A stretch of DNA of 7,114 nucleotides from Spirochaetaceae bacterium. GTDB lineage: Bacteria > Spirochaetota > Spirochaetia > SZUA-6 > Bin103. Position 1 is the stretch's first letter, and every line of letters begins with the position of its first letter. The stretch covers positions 1-7,114 of the forward strand of contig JAPOQV010000220.1 of the NCBI GenBank assembly GCA_026710565.1. The letters are read 5' to 3'. This document shows positions 1 to 6,552 of the stretch, in pieces. The position numbers and the translations under genes are program-made. The notes below the pieces were generated by a model. It was not told the DNA's origin. It saw only the letters and a list, made by a program, of their open reading frames with translations, and searched no databases.

Positions 1-1
1 C

Positions 2-1060
2 GAGGTCCGCAATCGCGTGACCAGCGCCGTGCACTCGCCGGACGGCATCCACTGGACCCTCTACCCGGAGCGGCCCACCTTTGGCAGCCGTGGCGGCAAC
101 CCCGGCGACGTCAACATCCTCTGGTACGACGAGCACTCGCGCGAGTTCGTGGTCAACATCCGCGCCCACATCGGCGGACTGCCGGGCTCGGCGAACCTGC
201 GCCATCCCTATCGCGCGCACGGCTTTCTGTTTCCGCATCGGCCGCACGATCCCCTGTCCCAGAACAAGCGGCGCGTGTGGCAGAGCCGCAGCCACGACTT
301 CATCCACTGGAGCGAGCCGCTGCTGATAGCGGTGCCGAACGAGGACGAGGACGGTCTGGACGAGGGGTACTACGGCCTGTCGCAGTTCCGCATCGGCCAC
401 CAGCACCTGGGCACGGTGGGACTGTTCCGCAGGGTGGACAACACGATGGAGGTGCAGCTCCTGCAGAGCCGCGACGGCCTGCGCTGGCGCCCGGCCGCCA
501 AGCGGCAGCCATTCCTGGCGCCGCGCGGCCCCGGCCATTGGGACGCCTGGATGACGTCGCTGTTCAGCCAGCCGATCGACGTGGGCGACGAGCACTGGTT
601 CTACCAGGGCGGCTTCAACTACCACCACGACTGGTTCCTGGCCGGACCGAACGAGGAGCTGGACCACGACGAGGCGCGCAATCCCGCCGGCACCTCCGGC
701 GGGCTGGGCCTGGTGACACTGCGCCGCCACGGTTTCGCCTCGCTGTCGGCCAACGCGGTCCGCGAGGGGATCGTCGCCACGCAGCCGGTGCAGAGCCCCG
801 GCCGCCGGCTGGCGATCAACGCCCGCTGCCGCCCCGGGGGCTCGATCCGGGTGGAGGTGGCCGACCGCCGCGACGAGGTGATCGAACCGTGCAGCCGCGA
901 TGCCTGCGACCCGATCACGGGCGACTCCGTGCACCACGTGGTGACCTGGGGTGGAGACCCGCGGGTGCCCATGGCCCAAGGGGACGGCGGCTGGCGGGCG
1001 CTGCGCTTCTTCCTGCGCGACGCCGACCTCTACTCCTTCACCTATCTGGCCGAGGAGTGA
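2..1060 (+). CDS. Glycosidase-like beta-propeller protein (5' partial)
   Basis: The frame is open to the left edge, so the true start lies outside the window; 352 residues are visible. The GTG at 17 is internal and not a credible start. Three propeller-type turns with an aromatic after a Ser/Asp stretch are seen: SPDGIHW (visible residues 12-18), SHDFIHW (97-103) and SRDGLRW (156-162). This spacing is typical of five-bladed-propeller glycoside hydrolases (GH32/GH43-like) and related uncharacterised proteins. From about residue 264 a beta-rich tail follows, with an N-A-R-C segment, an IRVEV strand and a closing ADLYSF strand; this looks like the C-terminal beta-sandwich found after such propellers. 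I cannot assign catalytic residues or a substrate, and export cannot be judged because the N-terminus is missing. The stop overlaps the next gene by four bases. Confident that it is coding; moderate on the fold; the reaction is unknown. Confidence 0.8.
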   Translation, partial: EVRNRVTSAVHSPDGIHWTLYPERPTFGSRGGNPGDVNILWYDEHSREFVVNIRAHIGGLPGSANLRHPYRAHGFLFPHRPHDPLSQNKRRVWQSRSHDFIHWSEPLLIAVPNEDEDGLDEGYYGLSQFRIGHQHLGTVGLFRRVDNTMEVQLLQSRDGLRWRPAAKRQPFLAPRGPGHWDAWMTSLFSQPIDVGDEHWFYQGGFNYHHDWFLAGPNEELDHDEARNPAGTSGGLGLVTLRRHGFASLSANAVREGIVATQPVQSPGRRLAINARCRPGGSIRVEVADRRDEVIEPCSRDACDPITGDSVHHVVTWGGDPRVPMAQGDGGWRALRFFLRDADLYSFTYLAEE

Positions 1061-2850
1061 CGCCCGCACGGCAGACCCCGCCTGCCGTGCGCTGGACAGC
1101 TCCCCGGGGCGGGCGCTGGCGGGACGGAAGATGCTGGGACGCCGGCCGCCCGCCGCTCCCGGACGACCGGGCGTGCTTCGACCGCCCGGTGGCCGGAGTC
1201 GTGAGCGTCGACGCGCGCGTAGCGGTAGCCCGCGTCGAAGTGGATCTGGGCAACCCGAGCGCAGCGGTGGCGCTGGGCGGCCCCGGCACGCTGGTCCTGA
1301 CCGGCGCGGACCGTTTCCAGGGCAAGCCGGTCGCCCTGCAGGTCGCGGACGGCACCCTGCACCTGGCGGCTCCGCTGCGGGTCGAGGTCGCCGCTCCGCG
1401 CTTCGGCGCGCACCCCGGCGGCACGCTGATCGTCGCCACCCCACACGTCCGTGCGGTCGCCTGTGACCTGAAGCTGATGGTGTCGCAGACCGGCACGCTG
1501 GCGCTGCGCACCGACCGCTGGGAGCCGGGTTTCGACCTGGACGTGGCCACCAGCCGAACGCTCGGCCTTGGCCCGCACGTCATCGACTTCGGCGGCGAAC
1601 GCGGTTCCGAGCCGCGGCTGCTCGCGTTCCGGAGCTTCAAGGAGCACGACGGCGACGATCTCCTGATCCGGGGCTTCCGTCCCGGCGATCAGCTCCGTTT
1701 CGAGGAAGACCCTCACCAGTCGACCGACCCGGGCAAGGAGCTGCGCCTGCACGCCGTGCGGTTCGCCGGTGCCGCCCACAACGGAGCGGCCCGCGTGGAG
1801 CGGAGCGGCGGCTTCTTCTCCCTGCTGCCCGAGGATCGCAAATACGCGGTGCCGGCCTCGGCTTCGACCGAGCGGCCGGCCAGGCGGCCCGTGACGGCCG
1901 TGCAGGCGGCCTCGCCGGAACCGATCGCGCAGACGGACCGGTCCGGCGATGCGGTGTCGCTTCCCGGCGGAAGGCTGCTGGCTGCGATCGCCGCCGACCG
2001 GCCGCCGCTGTCGATCTCGGTGAGCGATGGACGCCGCTGGTCCCGGCCCGAGGCTCTGCCTCTGCCGCGCGGCGCCATCGGCGCCGCTGCACCGAGCCTG
2101 CTGCGCCTGCCCTCCGGGGCGATCCTCCTGGTCTATCAGGCGCTGCTGCCCGCGGACGCTGCCACTGTGGCGGTGGCGGCATGTCCCGATCCGGCGCGCG
2201 CCGGCATCGCCGCCGGCTGGTCTCCGCCGCGGATGGTCTCGGGCCTGAGTCCCACCCTGCGGCTCGCCAACGGTCGGTTGGCGCAGGCGCGGGACGCCCT
2301 GCTGCTGCCGTTCACCCTCGGCTCGGAGGCGGGGTTGCTGACCTCGGCCGACGAGGGAGCCACCTGGCAGCGGCTCGGACCGCTGCTGCCAGGCCCGGGC
2401 GCAGGTCTCCGCTTCCCCGCGGTGGCAGAGGTCGGCCACGGCAAGCTGCTCCTGTTGGCCGCCACCTCCACCCATCGCATCTACCGCAGCGAATCGGCCG
2501 ATGACGGCTCGACGTGGTCCACGCCGACGGAAGTCACCACCCTGGTCGCTCCGGAGGCGCCCTTCGCTCTGACCGCGCTTTCCGGCGCCGGCCTGCTGGT
2601 TGCCTGGAATCATCACAGCCGCCGCGCGGACGGCCGCGACCGCGCAAGACTGTCGGTCGCCACCTCCCAGGACGGACTGCGCTGGGACCGGCCCCGCCTG
2701 CTCACGCCTGACCCTGCGCAGCTCGCCACCTGCCCGACGCTTGCCCCGATCGACAACGAGCCCGGAGGCTTCGTGGCCACCTACGTCCAGGTCGCCGATC
2801 CCGAGAGCGGACAGGGGGTGCTCCACTCTGCCGAGCTCACCATCCCCTGA
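1057..2850 (+). CDS. Sialidase-like Asp-box protein with N-terminal beta-sandwich domain
   Basis: About 597 residues from GTG 1057, which overlaps the upstream stop as GTGA. The frame is open further left to 277, but that part is Arg/Pro/Ala-rich shadow of the preceding gene. No Shine-Dalgarno sits at a normal distance (GAGGAG abuts the GTG), so termination-reinitiation is the likely start; GTG 1087 is an alternative. Residues ~10-265 form a beta-rich domain: a Trp-rich opening, then GGPGTLVLTG near 73, ending with a Gly-Gly-Phe-Phe-x-Leu-Leu-Pro stretch near 250. It resembles the sandwich domains of PEP-CTERM and autotransporter-type surface proteins. The rest is a sialidase/BNR propeller with two canonical Asp boxes, SADEGATW (430-437) and SADDGSTW (480-487), and two degenerate ones, SVSDGRRW (321-328) and SQDGLRW (537-543). 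I cannot identify the full sialidase catalytic set, so sialic acid as substrate is unproven. No signal peptide or C-terminal anchor is visible, which is odd for these domains. Confidence 0.8.
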   Translation: MTPARQTPPAVRWTAPRGGRWRDGRCWDAGRPPLPDDRACFDRPVAGVVSVDARVAVARVEVDLGNPSAAVALGGPGTLVLTGADRFQGKPVALQVADGTLHLAAPLRVEVAAPRFGAHPGGTLIVATPHVRAVACDLKLMVSQTGTLALRTDRWEPGFDLDVATSRTLGLGPHVIDFGGERGSEPRLLAFRSFKEHDGDDLLIRGFRPGDQLRFEEDPHQSTDPGKELRLHAVRFAGAAHNGAARVERSGGFFSLLPEDRKYAVPASASTERPARRPVTAVQAASPEPIAQTDRSGDAVSLPGGRLLAAIAADRPPLSISVSDGRRWSRPEALPLPRGAIGAAAPSLLRLPSGAILLVYQALLPADAATVAVAACPDPARAGIAAGWSPPRMVSGLSPTLRLANGRLAQARDALLLPFTLGSEAGLLTSADEGATWQRLGPLLPGPGAGLRFPAVAEVGHGKLLLLAATSTHRIYRSESADDGSTWSTPTEVTTLVAPEAPFALTALSGAGLLVAWNHHSRRADGRDRARLSVATSQDGLRWDRPRLLTPDPAQLATCPTLAPIDNEPGGFVATYVQVADPESGQGVLHSAELTIP

Positions 2851-3000
2851 ACGGAGAGTCTCGAAGTAGCCGCCGCCGTTCATTGTCTCGCCGACGGCAG
2901 GAGAGCGCTCCACCTCGATCACCAGCGCCACGAAATAGCTGCCGATCACCACCACCGCGGCCGGCTCCCGCGCCGGCGTGGGCTTCGCGCCGCTGGCCAT
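2851..3000 (-). pseudogene. Truncated ribokinase/PfkB-family sugar kinase (N-terminal remnant)
   Basis: Read from the ATG at 3000-2998 leftwards, the first ~48 codons give VVVIGSYFVALVIEVE (residues 16-31), then a Pro-x-x-Gly-Glu-Thr turn and GGGYFET (42-48). This is the opening beta-strand, loop and PGET segment of ribokinase-like PfkB kinases, which bind sugar and ATP and phosphorylate the sugar. In intact members the next segment is a Gly-Gly-Lys-Gly motif followed by helix residues; here similarity stops at about 2851-2857, next to the stop codon of the convergent sialidase-like gene. The frame stays open leftwards to 1042 only as antisense shadow of that gene. The N/D sugar-contact pair usual after the first Gly-Ser is replaced by F/A, which may be a subfamily variant or decay. 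A weak AGGGA lies three bases before the ATG. Identification is by pattern memory; the truncation is clear if the family call is right. Confidence 0.68.
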
Positions 3001-3035
3001 GTGTCCCTGACGTACCTGAGTGCCGCCTGCAGCGA

Positions 3036-3064
3036 CGGACAGCGGCCGGCTGACCGGTTAGCAT
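3036..3064 (+). promoter_or_regulatory. Candidate promoter for the TPP enzyme (possibly leaderless)
   Basis: CGGACA (3036-3041, four of six matches to TTGACA) is separated by 17 bases from TAGCAT (3059-3064, four of six matches to TATAAT, fits TAnnnT). The -10 box ends six bases before the ATG at 3071, which would place transcription start on or next to the start codon. No Shine-Dalgarno is seen before 3071, which agrees with a leaderless message. Matches this short can arise by chance. Confidence 0.35.
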
Positions 3065-3070
3065 GAGCGC

Positions 3071-4714
3071 ATGGACTGCGATGCCGCGATAGCGAAGATC
3101 CTCAAGGCCGAGGGCGTGGAGTGGATGGCCGCCTTTCCGATGCAGAACCTCATCGAGGCAGCCGCCAGGGAAGGCATCCGGCCGATCATCACGCGCCAGG
3201 AGCGGGCCGGCGTGAACATGGCCGACGGCTACAGCCGCGTCATGAACGGCCGCCGGATCGGCGTGTTCACCATGCAGCGCGGCCCCGGCGCCGAGAACGC
3301 CTTCGGCGGCGTCGCGCAGGGCTTCGCGGACAACGTTCCGCTGCTGGTGCTTCCCGGCGGCGCCGAGCGGAACCGGATGCGCGCCCACCCCGGCTTCGAC
3401 GCGGTCGACAACTACGGCGGCATCACCAAGTGGTGCGGCTACCTGGCCGATCCGGCCCAGGTCCCCGGCTGCTTCCGCACGGCGTTCACCCGCCTCAAGC
3501 ACGGCCGGCCGGCGCCGGTGCTGGTCGAAATCCCCTCCGACCTGGGTACCGCCGAGTATGGCGAAGACCTCGACTACCGGCCGGTCAAGGTGAACCGCTC
3601 CACCGCCGATCCGGACGACGTACGCGACTTGGTGACGGCCCTTCTGAAGGCGCAGGCGCCGGTCCTGTACGTCGGCCAGGGCGTCCATTACGCGGAGGCG
3701 TACCGGGAGCTGATCGAGTTCGCGGAGCTGACCCGCATCCCGGTGCTGACCACGCTGGCCGGCAAGAGCGCCTTTCCGGAGAGCCATCCGCTCTCCCTGG
3801 GCACCGGCGCCAACTCCGCCACGCTCATGGCCCACCGCTTCCTGGAGCAGGCCGACTTCGTGCTGGGGGTCGGCGCCGGGTTCACCACCACGACGTTCAA
3901 CGCGCCGCTTCCGGCGGGCGTGCCCCTCGCCCAGGTCACCAACGCCATCGAGGACCTCAACAAGGAGCACGCGATCGACTACGGCGCGATCGGCGACGCC
4001 CGGCTGGTGCTCCGGCAGTTGATCGAGGAAGTGCGCCGCCAGGCGGGGCCGGACGGTCTCACCGGGCGCGACGGCGTCGCCGCAGACGTGGCAGCGGTCC
4101 GAGCGGAGTTCATGCAGGAATGGACGCCGCACCTGCACTCCGACGAGGTGCCGATCAGCCCCTACCGCGTGCTCACCGAGCTCACCCGCGCGATCGATCC
4201 GCGCAACGCCATCGTCACCCACGACTCCGGCTACCCGCGCGAGCAGTTCGTGCCGTTCTGGCCGGCCGACACGCCCCACTCCTACATCGGCTGGGGGAAG
4301 TCCACGCAGCTCGGCTACGGGCTCGGCCTGGCCTTGGGCGCCAAGCTGGCCGCGCCCGAGCGGCAGGTGGTCAACGTCATGGGCGACGCGGCCTTCGGGA
4401 TGGCCGGGCTGGACATCGAGACGGCGGCGCGCGCCGGCATCGGCATCATGACCGTGGTGCTCAACAACGGCGTCATGACCCACTACGACTCCTACATGCC
4501 CTACTCCAGCAAGCACTACGGCACCAACGCCCTGGGCGGCGACTACGCCAAGATCGCCGAGGGGCTGGGCGCCCACGCGGAGGTGGTCACGACCCCGGAC
4601 CAGCTCGGCCCGGCGATCCGGCGGGCAGCCGAGGTCAACCGGACCGGCCGCCCCGCGCTGATCGAGGCCAAGACCAAGGTGGAGGAGACGGTCGCGCGCT
4701 ACTACCGCCGGTAG
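3071..4714 (+). CDS. Thiamine pyrophosphate-requiring enzyme, acetolactate synthase large-subunit-like
   Basis: 547 residues, the usual size for the acetolactate synthase/pyruvate oxidase/benzoylformate decarboxylase superfamily. Domain order is canonical: an N-terminal pyrimidine-binding domain (~1-170) with the cofactor-activating Glu at 44 in RQERAGVNMADGY; a central domain (~185-330) of Rossmann-like type; and a C-terminal pyrophosphate-binding domain (~370-540). In the last, G438-D439-A440 and N465-N466 make the GDG...NN metal/diphosphate motif. Such enzymes cleave or form C-C bonds next to a carbonyl, in the cytoplasm, usually as dimers or tetramers. The exact reaction cannot be read from motifs, and no regulatory small subunit (ilvN-like) is next to it, so true valine/isoleucine synthesis is not supported. 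ATG 3071 is chosen because the family-like sequence begins there; the ATG at 3063 is in another frame and opens a nine-codon ORF only. No Shine-Dalgarno is seen. The ATPase gene follows after 12 bases. Confidence 0.9.
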   Translation: MDCDAAIAKILKAEGVEWMAAFPMQNLIEAAAREGIRPIITRQERAGVNMADGYSRVMNGRRIGVFTMQRGPGAENAFGGVAQGFADNVPLLVLPGGAERNRMRAHPGFDAVDNYGGITKWCGYLADPAQVPGCFRTAFTRLKHGRPAPVLVEIPSDLGTAEYGEDLDYRPVKVNRSTADPDDVRDLVTALLKAQAPVLYVGQGVHYAEAYRELIEFAELTRIPVLTTLAGKSAFPESHPLSLGTGANSATLMAHRFLEQADFVLGVGAGFTTTTFNAPLPAGVPLAQVTNAIEDLNKEHAIDYGAIGDARLVLRQLIEEVRRQAGPDGLTGRDGVAADVAAVRAEFMQEWTPHLHSDEVPISPYRVLTELTRAIDPRNAIVTHDSGYPREQFVPFWPADTPHSYIGWGKSTQLGYGLGLALGAKLAAPERQVVNVMGDAAFGMAGLDIETAARAGIGIMTVVLNNGVMTHYDSYMPYSSKHYGTNALGGDYAKIAEGLGAHAEVVTTPDQLGPAIRRAAEVNRTGRPALIEAKTKVEETVARYYRR

Positions 4715-4719
4715 GAGGG
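4713..4719 (+). promoter_or_regulatory. Strong Shine-Dalgarno AGGAGGG overlapping the TPP-enzyme stop codon
   Basis: AGGAGGG begins on the A of the TAG stop (4712-4714) of the upstream gene. It lies seven bases before CTG 4727, an ideal spacing, and 58 bases before the first in-frame ATG at 4778, far too distant. The site therefore decides the start of the ATPase gene and suggests translational coupling to the TPP enzyme. Confidence 0.75.
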
Positions 4720-4726
4720 CACGGAA

Positions 4727-6505
4727 CTGAGCACCGCATACCCACAGATACCGTATGGATGGGCCGACTTCGAGTCGATGCGCCGCGAGCGCACTCTGTA
4801 CGTCGACAAGACGCGCTTCCTGCACGATCTGGAGCAGGAGCGCTACGCCTTCCTGTTCCGCCCGCGCCGCTTCGGCAAGTCGTGCTGGGTGTCGTTGCTG
4901 GAGAGCTACTACGACCGCACCCGCGCCGAGCGCTTCGAGGCGATCTTCGGCGGCACCGACATCGCCCGGCACCCGACACCCAACCGCCACCGCTACGTGA
5001 TCCTGCGCTTCGACTTCTCCGCGTTCGACGATACCCTGGAAACGCTCCCCGAACGGTTCGAGACCTACTGCCTCACCAAGCTCCGCTCCACGCTGGAACG
5101 GAATCGGAACCTGTTTCCGGACGCGGCGATCGAGCGCATCCTGGCCCCTGACGCCATCGACGGGAGGCTGAACGAGCTGTTCGAATACGTCGGCGACCAC
5201 GGCATCCCGCTGTACGTGCTGATCGACGAGTACGACAACTTCGCCAACACCATCCTGGCCTACCGCGGCGCGGAAGCGTACGAGTCGTTCACCCACGGCG
5301 GCGGCTTCTACCGCAGCTTCTTCTCCACCCTCAAGGCCGGCGCCGGGCACGGTGGCGGCATCGAGCGGCTGTTCATCACCGGCGTGTCACCGATCACCAT
5401 GGACGACGTCACCAGCGGCTTCAACATCGGCACCAACATCACCCTGCGCCGCCCCTTCAACGACCTGCTCGGCTTCACCGCGGCGGAGGTTCGCGCCGTG
5501 CTGCAGACCTACCGCGACCACGGCGTGCTCGACCAGGACGTGGACGAAGCGCTGTCCGTGATGAGCGAGTGGTATGACGGCTACCGCTTTGCCAAGCGGG
5601 CGCAGCAGGACGTGTACAACACCGACATGGTGCTCTACTACGTGAAGTGGTCGATCGCGGAAGGAGGGCCGCCGGACGAGCTGATCGACGCCAACGTACG
5701 CATCGACTACGGCAAGCTGCGCCATCTGCTGACCGTCAACCGCCGGCTCAACGGCAATTTCGACCTGCTGCGCCACCTGCTCGGTGCGGGATGGGTAGAC
5801 AGCGAGCTGCGCAGCGGGTTTCCGCTGGAGGAGCTGACGCAGCGGGCGAACTTCGTGTCGCTGCTGCACTACTTCGGGCTGCTGAGCATCCGCGAGCTGC
5901 GCGACGACGTGCCGCGGCTGGCGATCCCCAACCAGACGGTGCGGCGGCTGATGTACGGCTACCTGCGCGACGGCTACCGCGACGTGGGCGTGTTCTCGGT
6001 GGATCTGTTCACCTTCGAACGGCTGGGGCACGAGATGGCGTACCGGGGCGCCTGGAGGCCGGTGCTGGAGTTCCTGAGCGCCGCGATCGCCGGCCAGAGC
6101 TCGATCCGCGACTACATCGACGGTGAGAAGGTGATCCAGGGGTTCCTGGCCGCCTACCTGAGCGCGACCGAGCACTTCGTGTTCCACACCGAGCGGGAGC
6201 TGGGCGGCGGCTACGCGGACCTCTGCCTGGAGCCGCACCTGCAGCGCTACACCGGCATGCGCCACGGCTACGTGATCGAGTTGAAGTACCTGAAACGCGG
6301 TGAGGCCGCGAGCGAGACGCGCGTGGCGGGGGCGGCACAGCAGGCGGAGGCGCAGGTGCAGCGCTACGTGGCCGACGAGCGGCTGGCACGGCAGTATCCG
6401 ACAGTGCTCTTCACCGGTCTGGCGGTGGTGTTCCACGGCTGGGAGCTCGTGCACGCCGCCGCGGTGGCCCCGCCGCGCCACAAGGAACCGCGTGCCGGGA
6501 CGTGA
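4727..6505 (+). CDS. AAA-ATPase-like / PD-(D/E)XK nuclease-domain protein (DUF1703 type), CTG start
   Basis: 592 residues from CTG 4727. The N-terminus carries the family signature IPYGWADFESMRRE (8-21) followed by LYVDKTRFL (24-32). Starting at ATG 4778 (575 residues) would cut the signature in half, and no ATG, GTG or TTG lies in frame between the TAG at 4712 and 4778. Domains: a P-loop-like RPRRFGKS (45-52), with Arg in the first Gly position as is common in this family; a Walker B-type strand LYVLIDEYD with D167-E168; a long helical middle; and a C-terminal PD-(D/E)XK fold with D498 in GGGYADL and E518-x-K520 in VIELKYLK. These match PF09820 plus PF08011. Members are often multicopy in one genome; their biological role is not established, with nuclease, defence and mobile-element ideas all open. 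All nuclease and nucleotide-binding positions I can see are kept, so it looks functional. It is separated from the TPP enzyme by 12 bases and converges on the isomerase gene with 47 bases between stops. Confidence 0.88.
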   Translation: MSTAYPQIPYGWADFESMRRERTLYVDKTRFLHDLEQERYAFLFRPRRFGKSCWVSLLESYYDRTRAERFEAIFGGTDIARHPTPNRHRYVILRFDFSAFDDTLETLPERFETYCLTKLRSTLERNRNLFPDAAIERILAPDAIDGRLNELFEYVGDHGIPLYVLIDEYDNFANTILAYRGAEAYESFTHGGGFYRSFFSTLKAGAGHGGGIERLFITGVSPITMDDVTSGFNIGTNITLRRPFNDLLGFTAAEVRAVLQTYRDHGVLDQDVDEALSVMSEWYDGYRFAKRAQQDVYNTDMVLYYVKWSIAEGGPPDELIDANVRIDYGKLRHLLTVNRRLNGNFDLLRHLLGAGWVDSELRSGFPLEELTQRANFVSLLHYFGLLSIRELRDDVPRLAIPNQTVRRLMYGYLRDGYRDVGVFSVDLFTFERLGHEMAYRGAWRPVLEFLSAAIAGQSSIRDYIDGEKVIQGFLAAYLSATEHFVFHTERELGGGYADLCLEPHLQRYTGMRHGYVIELKYLKRGEAASETRVAGAAQQAEAQVQRYVADERLARQYPTVLFTGLAVVFHGWELVHAAAVAPPRHKEPRAGT

Positions 6506-6552
6506 GTCGGTTCGGAACGCGGAGAACTGTCCGTATCCGGTGAATCCCGACG

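Noticed and set aside
277..1056. Upstream extension of the sialidase-like frame to an ATG at 277 (857 residues)
   Set aside because: The added part is Arg/Pro/Ala-rich, lacks any domain pattern and lies fully over the well-supported glycosidase-like gene; it is a high-GC shadow.
1042..2850. Minus-strand open frame continuing from the kinase remnant, 652 residues in total
   Set aside because: Beyond ~2851 the translation has no family pattern and is antisense to the sialidase-like gene; openness is expected from the GC bias.
3063..3092. Nine-codon ORF starting at ATG 3063, overlapping the TPP gene start
   Set aside because: No ribosome site, and an ATG at this spot is likely by chance; the A and T also belong to the candidate -10 box.
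3121..5151. 676-residue plus-strand open frame in the +1 phase
   Set aside because: Arg/Ala/Gly/Pro-rich shadow of the TPP and ATPase genes.
2837..5350. 837-residue minus-strand open frame
   Set aside because: It is antisense to the TPP and ATPase genes, both supported by motifs. Composition is His/Val/Gly/Arg-rich without domain signs.
6506..6552. Terminator between the convergent ATPase and isomerase genes
   Set aside because: Only short 4-base inverted matches (GTTC/GAAC, CGGA/TCCG) and no T run were found; not enough for a call.
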